A program made the position numbers and the translations under genes. A stretch of 64,000 nt of DNA, taken from the NCBI RefSeq assembly GCF_001650195.1, contig NZ_LXYR01000012.1:1-64000 (forward strand), given 5' to 3'. Shown here piece after piece: positions 1 to 8,501 of this stretch. Under the pieces are notes generated by a model that was given only the letters and a program-made list of their open reading frames with translations, ran no database searches and was not told the DNA's origin. Positions within the stretch are counted from its first letter, which is position 1. Every line of letters starts with the position of its first letter. Origin of the DNA: Phormidesmis priestleyi BC1401 (GTDB lineage: Bacteria; Cyanobacteriota; Cyanobacteriia; Leptolyngbyales; Leptolyngbyaceae).

Positions 1-160
1 CGGTGTCCAGATACTCAAGAGCGGCTGTAGTGGCAATACGACCCGCCTCGTTGAGGCTTTCCTGAATCGCTTCTTCACTGGTCAGCAGCGAATGACTCAG
101 GTCTATCGTCACTTCTATCCTGACTTGCGTCCCTTCTTGACTCAGCAATTGAGCGCTCAT
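1..160 (-). CDS. ISKra4-family-like transposase, N-terminal part (cut by window edge)
   Basis: Read on the minus strand, an ATG at 160 opens a frame that stays open to the window edge (about 53 codons). It is preceded by AGAGGTGG, a plausible ribosome binding site. The visible protein contains EEAIQESLNEAGRIATTAAL followed by EYLDT. From memory this resembles the N-terminal region of ISKra4-type transposases, which typically continue with a 'FDTDGSPI'-like stretch. Catalytic residues lie outside the window, so intactness cannot be judged. The element would lie just downstream of the secreted-protein gene at 209-595. The family assignment is an inference from a short segment. Confidence 0.5.
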   Translation of the reverse strand, partial: MSAQLLSQEGTQVRIEVTIDLSHSLLTSEEAIQESLNEAGRIATTAALEYLDT

Positions 161-208
161 ACTCACCACCTCTTGGTTGCCTCACTCAGTGATATCATGC
201 TTGACCTA

Positions 209-595
209 CTAAATCAAGTAGAGGTCGCACCCGTTGGTGCGAAACGGAATTGCGGCGTTGGGGTTCATAGCCGAAAACTGACCATCAACGCGCATTCCGT
301 TTGAGTTGCGCGATCGATTCATTGAATAGGAAGAACGATTTTGAGGAATCGTTGCCGTGTCATAGCTTGACTGGCTTGACCGCCCCGTCATCGAGGAGTT
401 GTTAGCGCTAGACCCATTGTCGATCGGTCCCCCAATTCCTCCATTCACATAAGCTGAACAATTCACCGATCGCTGACTTTGCTCAGAAGAATTTGTCTGA
501 GCTAAGACAGGTAAGCCAGAGAAGGCAGCTAGCCCGGCTGCGCCTAAAAGGGCAAACATCTGTTTGATTAAACGATCGTGGTTGAGTGATGTCAT
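209..595 (-). CDS. Small secreted Ser/Asn-rich protein of unknown function
   Basis: The 128-residue product starts at ATG 595 with GGAG about 8 bases upstream. A typical Sec signal peptide covers residues 1-33: basic start, hydrophobic LLGAAGLAAFSGLPVL, then an AQT cleavage region. The mature part is short and rich in Ser, Asn and Gly, with repeated SS/NSS and SYD/SYSM segments and two cysteines that could pair. No enzyme motif is visible. It is probably periplasmic or surface exposed. Its stop lies about 50 bases from the transposase start, with an imperfect hairpin in between, so the 3' end may have been altered by insertion. Function unknown. Confidence 0.6.
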   Translation of the reverse strand: MTSLNHDRLIKQMFALLGAAGLAAFSGLPVLAQTNSSEQSQRSVNCSAYVNGGIGGPIDNGSSANNSSMTGRSSQSSYDTATIPQNRSSYSMNRSRNSNGMRVDGQFSAMNPNAAIPFRTNGCDLYLI

Positions 596-884
596 GAAAA
601 ACGCTCCAACAAACTAAGAATGTAGTCTTCTATACTTTCTAAGCTTAAGGAAGGAGATGAGGAGCGTTCTCTACCATTAGGAACTGATGCGAGTCTTTCT
701 CAAGTGAGATCTCAACCCAGTCTTAAAAAAGCGCATAGATTCTAAAAATTCGCTCTCTAGCTGGAGGCAGAATAAACACTTTAGCGCTAAGATATATTCC
801 CTAATGAGATACTGGTGGCGATTCCAAAGCGCTTATCTGTAACGAATTAGCACTACTTTCTCGATCGTGAACTGGAGGCTGGCA

Positions 885-1676
885 ATGCTGGAGTTATATC
901 AATTTGAGATGTCTCACTATGCCGAGAAGATTCGGCTAATTTTAGACTACAAAGGCTTGGACTATCGTAAGGTCGAAGTGACTCCGGGTGTGGGTCAAAT
1001 CGAGCTTTATCAACTGTCAGGTCAGCGTCAGGTGCCCGTTCTCAAAGACGGCAGTGAGGTCATCGCAGACTCGACCGCGATCGCGGACTATTTAGACAAA
1101 AGATATCCCGACAAGCCGATCATTCCATCTGACCCCAAGCAAAAAGGGTTGTGTTTATTGATGGAGCAATGGGCAGATGAATCGATCGGACTCAATGCGC
1201 GCAAAGGGTTGATTGGCTCGATCGGCAGCAATCAAGCCTTTAGAACAGCGTTACTTCCCAACTCTGTTCCCGATGTTTTCAAGAATCTAGTGGGCGCAAT
1301 TCCTCATGAGCTATTTGGCTTTCTAGGAATGGGAATCGGAATGGGACCCGAAGCTGTTAAAGATGCCCAAGCCGCCCTCAAGCGTGATTTAACCGCCCTT
1401 TGCTTTATTCTGAGAGAGCAGCCTTATCTCATCGGAGACACCCCCACACTGGCAGATTTTGCCGTCGCAGGCTTAACGATGTATGTCAAATTTCCCACGG
1501 GTTCCTATTTAAATATTCCTGAGTCGCTCAAAGGCAAAGGCATTTCTGGAATCGCAGATATCGGTACTTTTGAGCCGTTCTTCACTTGGCGCGATAAGCT
1601 CTATGCTGATTTCCGCAAGTCTTCACCATTTGCGGCTTCTGTATCAGGTTCGCCTACGTCGATCGATATCGATTAA
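885..1676 (+). CDS. Glutathione S-transferase family protein
   Basis: The 263-residue cytosolic protein begins MLELYQFEMSHYAEKIRL, a thioredoxin-fold GST N-domain with the active-site region at SHYAEK. The cis-proline segment QVPVL and the glutathione-contact segment ADSTAIADYL follow near residues 53-72. An all-helical C-domain contains the usual PTLADFAVAGL capping motif near residue 190. ATG 885 was chosen over the in-frame GTG at 867 because GGAGG sits at 874-878 with good spacing. GSTs conjugate or reduce electrophiles with glutathione; the substrate cannot be told. It is somewhat longer than the usual 200-220 residues because of a loop between the domains. The gene stands alone. Confidence 0.85.
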   Translation: MLELYQFEMSHYAEKIRLILDYKGLDYRKVEVTPGVGQIELYQLSGQRQVPVLKDGSEVIADSTAIADYLDKRYPDKPIIPSDPKQKGLCLLMEQWADESIGLNARKGLIGSIGSNQAFRTALLPNSVPDVFKNLVGAIPHELFGFLGMGIGMGPEAVKDAQAALKRDLTALCFILREQPYLIGDTPTLADFAVAGLTMYVKFPTGSYLNIPESLKGKGISGIADIGTFEPFFTWRDKLYADFRKSSPFAASVSGSPTSIDID

Positions 1677-1687
1677 TCCGTTATTCT

Positions 1688-1714
1688 GTGGGATGGGCAG
1701 TTTGCCTGTCCCAC
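1688..1714 (+). other. Hairpin between GST gene and Septu cassette
   Basis: GTGGGA (1688-1693) pairs with TCCCAC (1709-1714), and the inner bases TGGGCA/TGCCTG pair partly. There is no U-tract, so this is a weak terminator candidate. It may instead be a small dispersed palindromic repeat of the kind common between cyanobacterial genes. Confidence 0.4.
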
Positions 1715-1726
1715 TGCTAAACCAGC

Positions 1727-2995
1727 ATGAAAGTCAAAAGCCTGACCCTGCGATCGTTCCGTGGCATCGACGATTTAACGCTAGATTTCGCTCCAAATGT
1801 CACTGTGCTAATTGGTAACAACGGTGTTGGCAAGTCAAGTATTCTAGATGCTCTCGCAATCTCATTCACTCAATTCGTTGAGAAATTAAGCGAGGTTGGA
1901 ATGGAGATTTCTCAAAAGTTTCAATATTCTGACATCATCAATTCATTCACTCAATCAACGCTTCAAATGTCAGTTGATTGTCTAGGAGAACAGACTTGGA
2001 TAGCGACACGAGATCGCTTTACGGATGAGTCTACTTTCTCGGCTGCTGAAGGCTCTATTCCGCCAGAAGAGGTTGCTTCTTCCTTTCTGCGTAATTTGTT
2101 GAACAATCACAGAGCCAACTTGCCTTTAATCGTTTACTACCCAGTTAGTCGTGGAGTGACCTCTATTTCACTAGAATCGAGCCTAAATTTCTTAGAAGAG
2201 CAAGCTGGATCAGCTCAAACTCTTGCTTACGATCATTCGCTTCCAGCAGGACAATCTAGCTTCAGCGATTTTTTTCAATGGTTCAAAATAAGAGAAGATT
2301 TAGAGAATGAAGTACGGCTAGAGGAAGATTCAAGTTATCGTGATCATCAATTAAAAGCGGTTAGAGACGCAATTTATAGCTTTTCACCCGGATTTAGCAA
2401 TCTGCGAGTTCGGAGATCACCCCTCCGCATGATTGTAGAAAAGTTTGGAGAACTCGTTGTTAATCAGCTTTCTGATGGTGAGAAAGGTTTGTTAGCGATG
2501 GTAGGAGATTTGGCGAGGAGACTAGCGATCGCTAACCCCGGTCTTCTCGATCCCCTCCAAGGCGAAGGTGTGGTTCTGATTGATGAAATCGAATTACATC
2601 TTCATCCAGAATGGCAGCGTAGAATCATTCCATCTTTGACTCAGACCTTTCCCAATTGCCAGTTTATTATCACAACTCATTCACCTCAAATATTGGGTGA
2701 GATTCAAAATGGAATTGTTTATCGTCTGAGGTCATCACCCAAAGGAATCGTTGCTGAGAAGATGCAAACCTATGGCAGAGACAGCAATCAAATTCTTGAA
2801 GATATCATGGATGTTTCAGAACGATCGCCGACCTTCAAAAATGATCTGCGTCGTCTATTTCGATTGATTGAAGATGGCAAGTTGGATGAAGCAAAAAGAC
2901 TACAGCAAGAGCTTGAGAATTCGATTCAATACGACGAGCCAGAGTTTGCAAAATCTGATGCGTTAATTCGACGGAAAGAAGTTTTGGGACGATGA
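1727..2995 (+). CDS. ptuA: Septu-type defence ATPase (PtuA-like, AAA/ABC-fold)
   Basis: The 422-residue protein of the AAA_21/RecF-like class starts MKVKSLTLRSFRGID. Walker A is GNNGVGKSS near residues 29-37. The ABC signature-like segment NQLSDGEKGLLAMV lies near 245-258, Walker B VVLIDEIELHLHP near 283-295, and the H-loop ITTHSPQIL near 313-321. It overlaps the next gene by ATGA, so the two are translated together. The partner is a small HNH protein with the CxxC/HxxH arrangement of retron and Septu nucleases, and this pairing defines Septu (PtuAB) anti-phage systems. In known systems PtuA oligomers bind and control the PtuB nuclease. No reverse transcriptase lies nearby, so this would be stand-alone Septu rather than a retron. 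Confidence 0.8.
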   Translation: MKVKSLTLRSFRGIDDLTLDFAPNVTVLIGNNGVGKSSILDALAISFTQFVEKLSEVGMEISQKFQYSDIINSFTQSTLQMSVDCLGEQTWIATRDRFTDESTFSAAEGSIPPEEVASSFLRNLLNNHRANLPLIVYYPVSRGVTSISLESSLNFLEEQAGSAQTLAYDHSLPAGQSSFSDFFQWFKIREDLENEVRLEEDSSYRDHQLKAVRDAIYSFSPGFSNLRVRRSPLRMIVEKFGELVVNQLSDGEKGLLAMVGDLARRLAIANPGLLDPLQGEGVVLIDEIELHLHPEWQRRIIPSLTQTFPNCQFIITTHSPQILGEIQNGIVYRLRSSPKGIVAEKMQTYGRDSNQILEDIMDVSERSPTFKNDLRRLFRLIEDGKLDEAKRLQQELENSIQYDEPEFAKSDALIRRKEVLGR

Positions 2996-3654
2996 AGCAC
3001 ATCAAAAAAAACCAAGGACCGCAAAACTTCACAGATTGGAAAAAACGAGCTAATGAAGACTGGCAGCCCAATTGGAAGGAAAACTTTCAAGCTCCAGAAA
3101 AAACAGAAGTTCATGAGGCATTGCTGACCGAGCAAGGCTATATCTGCTGTTATTGCGGCAGACGCATCGACTACCAGAGCAGCCACATCGAACATTTCCA
3201 GCCTCGAAAACACTATCCAGAACTCGCCTTGGAATACACCAATCTCTTGGCATCTTGTCCTGGATATCCTGAAGACGAAGATCCTAAATTAGGCAGTCAG
3301 GCAACCCAAGCGCACTGTGGACAGAAGAAAGGAGCTTGGTACGATCGTGACCTCACTGTTTCACCATTGATCGGAGATTGTGCTGACTATTTCAGATACA
3401 CCAGAGATGGGCAAATTCTGCCAACTGAGATTCTATCAATGCAACCTGCTGCCAAAGAGACGATCGAGCAGTTAGGGTTAAATTGCAGTAGCTTAGAAAG
3501 AGCCAGAAAGAAGGTCATTGAAGCAATTCCAGACGGTCTCACCCGCGAAGAAGCCCAAAAGCTAATTCAGGCATACGAACAACTCAACGAACAAGGAAAA
3601 CACATCCGCTTTTGCGCTACGCTCATTTACCGTTTGCACCAACCTGTCTCCTAA
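2992..3654 (+). CDS. ptuB: Septu-type HNH endonuclease (PtuB-like, TIGR02646 class)
   Basis: The 220-residue protein is translationally coupled to the ATPase by a 4-base overlap. The HNH core is visible: YICCYCGRRI (first zinc pair, residues ~49-58), HIEHFQPRKHYPELALEYTN (catalytic His region and Asn, ~65-85), then SC and AHCGQKKGAWYD, which supply further metal ligands and a conserved 'CGxKK' feature. This is the layout of the HNH protein accompanying Septu and retron ATPases (TIGR02646 family). It is expected to cleave nucleic acid once released by PtuA upon infection. No key residue looks lost, so the cassette appears intact. The trigger and phage range cannot be inferred. Confidence 0.8.
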   Translation: MKHIKKNQGPQNFTDWKKRANEDWQPNWKENFQAPEKTEVHEALLTEQGYICCYCGRRIDYQSSHIEHFQPRKHYPELALEYTNLLASCPGYPEDEDPKLGSQATQAHCGQKKGAWYDRDLTVSPLIGDCADYFRYTRDGQILPTEILSMQPAAKETIEQLGLNCSSLERARKKVIEAIPDGLTREEAQKLIQAYEQLNEQGKHIRFCATLIYRLHQPVS

Positions 3655-3722
3655 ACATAGAACGTCTGTATTGACCTCCTAAAATCGCGGTACGATAAAC
3701 CAGAAGGTCGATCGAGGCTGCT

Positions 3723-5453
3723 ATGAATCCAGAAAAACCATTAGGCTCCGTCATTCAAGGTTCGTTGAGCCAAGGATTAGAAGTGCGCCTGCATCCCGAT
3801 GTCTCGGTTGAAGAGATGCGAGTCGGCAAGTTTTTGGTTGTGCAGGGTGTTCGATCGCGCTTTTTCTGTATGCTCACCGACGTGTCTCTCGGAACCAGCA
3901 GCCCCCGCATCGTGGCGAATCCTCCCGATCCGAGTAACACCTTTATGCAAGAAGTCCTTGCAGGCAGTGGGACGTATGGCACGATCGACCTTACTCCCAT
4001 GCTGATGTTTACGCCCGAAGAGGCGATGAGCGAAGCGCAAGCCGCTAACAATGCCTCCAAGAAAAAATCAAAATCAAAAACAGCCGCCGCATCTTACGAA
4101 CCCAACTCCAGTGCCAACATTGAACTGCTTCCCGTCAAGACCATTCCGAGTCACTTCAGTCAAGTGTTTGATGCCAGCGATCGAGACTTTCGTGCTGTCT
4201 TCGGCTGGGAAGATGACCCGACGCGGCGCAACTTTGCCATTGGACAACCGATCGATATGGAAGTGCCGATTTGCATTGATCTCGATCGCTTTGTCGAACG
4301 CAGTAACGGTGTGTTTGGCAAATCAGGAACTGGGAAATCGTTTCTGACGCGATTGCTGCTGTCGGGCATCATTCGCAAACAGGCGGCGGTCAATCTGATC
4401 TTTGATATGCACTCCGAATATGGCTGGGAGGCAACTCGCGAAGGCAAACACTTCAGCACCGTTAAAGGGCTGCGGCAACTCTTCCCCGGACAGGTGCAAA
4501 TCTTCACCCTCGATCCTGACTCGACCAAGCGCCGAGGCGTTCGCGACGCTCAAGAACTCTACATCGGCTATGACCAGCTCGAAGTTGAAGACCTGATGCT
4601 GGTGCGCGGAGAACTCAACCTCTCAGAAGCTAGCCTAGAAAACGCGGTCATTCTTCGCAACGAGTTTGGCAAAGCCTGGATCAATCGCCTCATGACCATG
4701 AGCAACGGCGAAATTCAAGAGTTTTGCGAAACCAAGATGGGCAGCAAGTCATCGATCATGGCACTGCAACGCAAGCTCAATCGCCTCGATGACCTGAAAT
4801 ACATTCGGAACAGTTGCCCTCACAACTACGTCGATCAGGTTCTAGAGTGTTTAGAAAGCGGAAAGCATGTGGTCGTCGAGTTTGGCTCTCAGTCAAATCT
4901 GTTGTCCTATATGCTGGCAACCAATATTATTGCGCGTCGCATTCACCAGGCGTATGTCCGCAAAGCTGAGAAATTTTTGCAGACCAAGAATGTTAGCGAT
5001 CGTCCTCGCCAACTCGTGATCACGATCGAAGAGGCACACCGCTTTCTCGATCCCGCAACGGTAGGGCAGACCATTTTTGGCACGATCGCTCGTGAGATGC
5101 GGAAATACTTTGTCACGCTGCTGGTGGTGGATCAGCGTCCGTCAGGCATCGATAACGAAGTCATGTCTCAAATTGGAACTCGGATCACTGCTCTGTTGAA
5201 TGATGAGAAAGATATCGACGCGATTTTTACGGGCGTGTCGGGTGCTCAAAGTTTGCGATCGGTGCTCTCAAAACTTGACTCTAAGCAACAGGCTCTCATC
5301 CTTGGTCATGCCGTCCCAATGCCCGTAGTGATTCGCACTCGCCCTTACGACGAAACCTTCTACACCGAAATTGGAGACATTGCGTGGGAAGAAATGCCCA
5401 ACGACAAGGTTCTAAAGGCAGCCGAAGTCGCGAAAGCTGATCTGGGGTTTTAA
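3723..5453 (+). CDS. HerA-type ATPase (DUF87 helicase/translocase family)
   Basis: The 576-residue protein has an N-terminal beta-barrel-like region (residues ~1-100), then a low-complexity Lys/Ala/Ser linker (~105-125) and a RecA-type ATPase core. Walker A is GKSGTGKSF near residue 198. Walker B is VITIEEAHRFLDP near 430, followed by the sensor region VVDQRPSGID and an Arg segment SQIGTRITALL. These features are typical of HerA/FtsK-like hexameric DNA translocases. In archaea HerA works with NurA; some bacterial HerA proteins partner with defence nucleases. No NurA, Sir2 or DUF4297 partner is adjacent, but Septu lies 68 bases upstream. It may be a housekeeping cyanobacterial protein. Confidence 0.75.
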   Translation: MNPEKPLGSVIQGSLSQGLEVRLHPDVSVEEMRVGKFLVVQGVRSRFFCMLTDVSLGTSSPRIVANPPDPSNTFMQEVLAGSGTYGTIDLTPMLMFTPEEAMSEAQAANNASKKKSKSKTAAASYEPNSSANIELLPVKTIPSHFSQVFDASDRDFRAVFGWEDDPTRRNFAIGQPIDMEVPICIDLDRFVERSNGVFGKSGTGKSFLTRLLLSGIIRKQAAVNLIFDMHSEYGWEATREGKHFSTVKGLRQLFPGQVQIFTLDPDSTKRRGVRDAQELYIGYDQLEVEDLMLVRGELNLSEASLENAVILRNEFGKAWINRLMTMSNGEIQEFCETKMGSKSSIMALQRKLNRLDDLKYIRNSCPHNYVDQVLECLESGKHVVVEFGSQSNLLSYMLATNIIARRIHQAYVRKAEKFLQTKNVSDRPRQLVITIEEAHRFLDPATVGQTIFGTIAREMRKYFVTLLVVDQRPSGIDNEVMSQIGTRITALLNDEKDIDAIFTGVSGAQSLRSVLSKLDSKQQALILGHAVPMPVVIRTRPYDETFYTEIGDIAWEEMPNDKVLKAAEVAKADLGF

Positions 5454-6200
5454 GACCCGTTATTCTTCATGCTGTAGCCCTAGAATCACCTTTGATAATC
5501 GAGTCTCTCGCTGAATGACACACCTTTGTCATCTCTCGATTGCATCTCCGATAAACCGATTCACTAAAGTCATCAGACTTAGCTCTATCCTAATACCTTT
5601 CGTATCCTTATAAATCTGCTGAAACCTTTACCGGGTGAACATCTAAAGTAATTTCATAGTTTTTTCATAGTTTGTTTGAATAGCTTGATTTAGAACTAGA
5701 AAAAGGTTCGGTTATCCTCCATCCACACCACTATTCAGCCAAGTGGATACAAGGCACTATAGATAGAGGAAGTGATTCACCCCTGCTTTGATGTCTGACC
5801 CAATTAACAGACAGATTCTGCCCCTGCTTCTATGGATGTTTGTCTAGAGAGACTCCTGAATCAAGACTCATTAAATTCGTCCAAATGGAGGACAACCGCC
5901 CCTTTACTTCAGATACCATTTGTAATAATATATAGAAATCGAACTCGGACTGACTTCAAGATACGTCACGTTCCATTGATTGTCACCTTCCCTACACGTC
6001 ATAGTTCGATCGTTAGTCCATCCCGTCAAAGTCTTACTGAGATGTAGTTCCTCAATCCTTCTCCTGATACTCCACCTCTATACACCGAGAGATGAATGTT
6101 CTTTCTTCCCTAGCTAATCTTCGTGATTGAGCTAGTGCACCCTCTTCGAGTTTTTCCTGCCTCGCCCCACAGATTTTTATTTACGGAGTTCACTGCAACC
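5454..6200 (+). promoter_or_regulatory. Long non-coding leader upstream of the sigma factor gene
   Basis: About 750 bases contain no convincing gene; a 71-codon open frame at 5832-6047 has no family features. The stretch is AT-rich near 5600-5720 and contains two similar segments starting CCCCTGCTT (around 5780 and 5821) flanking a small hairpin (GTCTG...CAGAC). It probably holds the sigma gene's promoter(s) and a long 5' UTR. No specific operator was recognised. Confidence 0.35.
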
Positions 6201-7184
6201 ATGGCTACTGCCAACTCTAAAGAAAAGACTACTAAGTCCCCCTTCACGGCAGATATGGTGCGGACTTACTTGCACGAAATTGGTCGTGTGCCCATGCTGA
6301 CCCACGAACAAGAAATTGTTTTGGGCAAGCAGGTGCAGCAGATGATGACGTTGCAGGAGAAAAAGGACGCTCTTGCTAAGACGCTAGATCATGAGCCAAC
6401 TCATCAAGAGTTTGCCGATCACGTTCAGATCAGCGAAACTGAGTTGACCAGCCTTTTGCATCGCGGTCGCCGTGCAAAGCAGAAGATGATCGAAGCTAAC
6501 CTGCGTTTAGTAGTGTCGATCGCTAAAAAATACCAGAAGCGCAACCTTGAGTTTTTGGATCTGATTCAAGAAGGCTCTCTTGGATTAGAGCGCGGTGTCG
6601 AGAAGTTTGACCCGACTCGCGGCTACAAGTTTTCGACCTACGCCTACTGGTGGATTCGTCAGGCGATCACCCGCGCGATCGCTCAACAAGCCCGCACGAT
6701 TCGGTTGCCAATTCACATCACTGAAAAGCTGAACAAGATCAAGCGAGTTCAGCGTGAGCTATCTCAAAAGCTGGGTCGTAGCCCGTCTGCGATTGAGATC
6801 GCTAAAGAGCTCGAGCTTGAGCCAGAGCAGATTCGTGAGTTTCTACTTCTCTCTCGTCAGCCTGTCTCTCTTGACTTGCGCGTTGGCGACAATCAAGACA
6901 CCGAGCTGCAAGATTTGCTCGAAGATGATGGTCCTTCGCCTGAGCACTATATGACTCAAGAGTCTCTGCGAAATGACCTAAACACGCTCTTGACAGAGTT
7001 AAACCCTCAGCAGCGAGAAGTCTTGACTCTGCGCTATGGGTTAGATGACGGCTATGAGCTATCTCTGGCAAAGGTCGGTGAGCGGCTCAATCTCAGTCGC
7101 GAGCGAGTGCGTCAGTTAGAGCGGCAAGCGCTCGATCATCTTCGTCGTCGCAAAGCAAACGTGCGCGAGTACATTGCCAGTTAG
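6201..7184 (+). CDS. Group 2 RNA polymerase sigma-70 factor (SigB/SigD-like)
   Basis: The 327-residue protein starts MATANSKEK. Region 1.2 is DMVRTYLHEIGRVPMLTHEQE. Region 2 runs LRLVVSIAKKYQKRNLEF, then DLIQEGSLGLERGVEKFDP and FSTYAYWWIRQAI (core binding and -10 recognition). Region 3 includes LPIHITEKLNKIKRVQREL. The C-terminal region 4.2 helix-turn-helix is LSLAKVGERLNLSRERVRQLE. It lacks the long N-terminal extension of the primary sigma factor, so it is a group 2 factor; these redirect polymerase during stress, darkness or nitrogen change. ATG 6201 was preferred over the in-frame upstream start at 6123 because homology begins there. Which paralogue it is cannot be decided by eye. Confidence 0.85.
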   Translation: MATANSKEKTTKSPFTADMVRTYLHEIGRVPMLTHEQEIVLGKQVQQMMTLQEKKDALAKTLDHEPTHQEFADHVQISETELTSLLHRGRRAKQKMIEANLRLVVSIAKKYQKRNLEFLDLIQEGSLGLERGVEKFDPTRGYKFSTYAYWWIRQAITRAIAQQARTIRLPIHITEKLNKIKRVQRELSQKLGRSPSAIEIAKELELEPEQIREFLLLSRQPVSLDLRVGDNQDTELQDLLEDDGPSPEHYMTQESLRNDLNTLLTELNPQQREVLTLRYGLDDGYELSLAKVGERLNLSRERVRQLERQALDHLRRRKANVREYIAS

Positions 7185-7234
7185 TTAAGTGCAAGTATGA
7201 ATCAGTACGGGATTAAACTTCTCGTTTGGTGAAT

Positions 7235-7280
7235 GGGGAAGGGACGATCGAGTTATTACGATCGTCCCTTCCCCTTTTTT
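7235..7280 (+). terminator. Rho-independent terminator of the sigma factor gene
   Basis: A perfect 16-bp stem (GGGGAAGGGACGATCG at 7235-7250 and its complement at 7259-7274) with an 8-base loop is followed directly by six T residues. It lies 50 bases after the sigma factor stop. Confidence 0.9.
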
Positions 7281-7367
7281 AGTCTGCATTAGCAGCAGGC
7301 TCACGTTTCTATAAGTCTACGAATCGATGAACGCTTTTTGATGGATCTCCTGCGTGAATCTGGACAC

Positions 7368-7477
7368 CCCTCCTCACGAGGTGGGGCAAGCCCTCGCCAA
7401 CCCTTCTCCCTAGACAGAAGGGAGCTAGAACCTCTTGTTCCTGTTCCCTCTCCTTGGGGAGAGGGCTAGGGTGAGGG
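7368..7477 (+). repeat. Dispersed palindromic repeat, copy 1
   Basis: Non-coding element built of short inverted repeats: AACCCTTCTCCCTAGACAGA...AGGGAG and TTCCCTCTCC-TTGG-GGAGAGGG, ending CTAGGGTGAGGG. Related copies lie at 19707-19812, 49925-49999 and 53138-53222. All sit between genes and share the core TTCCCTCTCC-N-GGAGAGGG and TGAGGG ends. Confidence 0.7.
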
Positions 7478-7939
7478 CAAAGGATTCGTGCAGAAGGTTA
7501 ATGTCTTGTTACTATTCAAAATGGGTGATTTGCTTAACGCTTTCTGTGTGATAGCGTGAGAGCAAATGTTGCACCAGTAGAAGGTGTTAAGTTTTAGCAG
7601 CGATTTCAGCAGTTTATCAGGTTGGTATTGAAGTCCCTCACAGTGGTCAGTACGTTCACTGTCACTCAAGGCAATGATACGAGTCTGACAGGGTGGTTTG
7701 ATAAGGATAAGAAAAAGTTTGCTGCTGCGCGAGGAGACTTCTCTTCGCAACTGAGTTTTGCAGTGGTCTTTCCAAACTGGTTTTTATTGTTTGACGAGGT
7801 GAGGTGTTGAGAAAATTGGTTACTCTGCATTGAGTTAGCAGCTTCTTCTACCGTTTCCTTTTCTAATTATTCGCTAGTTACCTCTCGATTTCGGGATCAT
7901 TTTTAACCAATTTATATCGCTTGATGTGAGGGCACCCCG
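7478..7939. other. Intergenic stretch without recognised gene
   Basis: Short open frames on both strands (minus 7466-7750, plus 7622-7810) show no family motif, no good start context and no conserved-looking composition. The last about 80 bases probably hold the promoter of the exported protein at 7940. Confidence 0.3.
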
Positions 7940-8494
7940 ATGAAGTCGCCATTTTTATCAGTATCTTTTTTGACCATTGCGTCTCTAAAAACCCTGCCTC
8001 GATCGGTTATGGGCATAGCGTTGGCGACTGGGCTGATGGCGATCGGGTTGCCTACACAATCAGCACTCAGTGCTCAAGTCACTCCTCAAGCAAAACCCGT
8101 CAACACGACTGCTAAACCGTCTACCCTTGCAGATGGGGTTTATCTATATGGGCAGTCTGCGGAGCCTGACCAAATCGGACGAGCTTATTTTGTCTTTGAG
8201 GTGCGTCAAAGTAAGGTGCTTGGTGCGCTGTATATGCCGCGATCGTCTTTTGACTGCGCGTATGGATCGTTTCAAGCCGATCAGTTAGCGCTAACAGTAG
8301 TTGACAGCTACGATCGCTCAGAAAACCCCTACGCGATCGCGCTTGCGAAAGAGGCATCGGTTGCAACTCGTGGAAATCCTGCGATGACTCAGATTAACTT
8401 AGAAGGGTTTGAGCCATTGGCAAAGCTGAGTGACAATGATCAGCGCGTTCTCAACGTTTGCAAACAAAACTATCAGCAACGAGCCTGGAAATAA
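7940..8494 (+). CDS. Exported cyanobacterial protein of unknown function
   Basis: The 184-residue protein has an N-terminal hydrophobic segment (SVMGIALATGLMAIGLP, residues ~23-40) and an Ala-rich cleavage region ending near SALSAQ, so it is exported or membrane anchored. A Thr/Pro-rich linker follows. The mature domain carries GVYLYGQSAEPDQIGRAYFV and VLGALYMPRSSFDCAYGSF, and ends in a cysteine-containing helix (VCKQNY). Two cysteines could form a disulfide. I recall similar exported proteins of unknown role in cyanobacteria but cannot assign a function. The stop lies 7 bases from the convergent SbcC-like gene. Confidence 0.7.
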   Translation: MKSPFLSVSFLTIASLKTLPRSVMGIALATGLMAIGLPTQSALSAQVTPQAKPVNTTAKPSTLADGVYLYGQSAEPDQIGRAYFVFEVRQSKVLGALYMPRSSFDCAYGSFQADQLALTVVDSYDRSENPYAIALAKEASVATRGNPAMTQINLEGFEPLAKLSDNDQRVLNVCKQNYQQRAWK

Positions 8495-8501
8495 GATGAT
8501 T

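Noticed and set aside
5832-6047. 71-codon open frame upstream of the sigma gene
   Set aside because: No ribosome binding site, no known motif and chance-like composition.
7466-7750. Minus-strand 94-codon frame with Cys pairs, looked at as a possible IS1-type transposase remnant
   Set aside because: Cysteine spacing and surrounding residues do not match a transposase zinc finger, and its end lies in the dispersed repeat.
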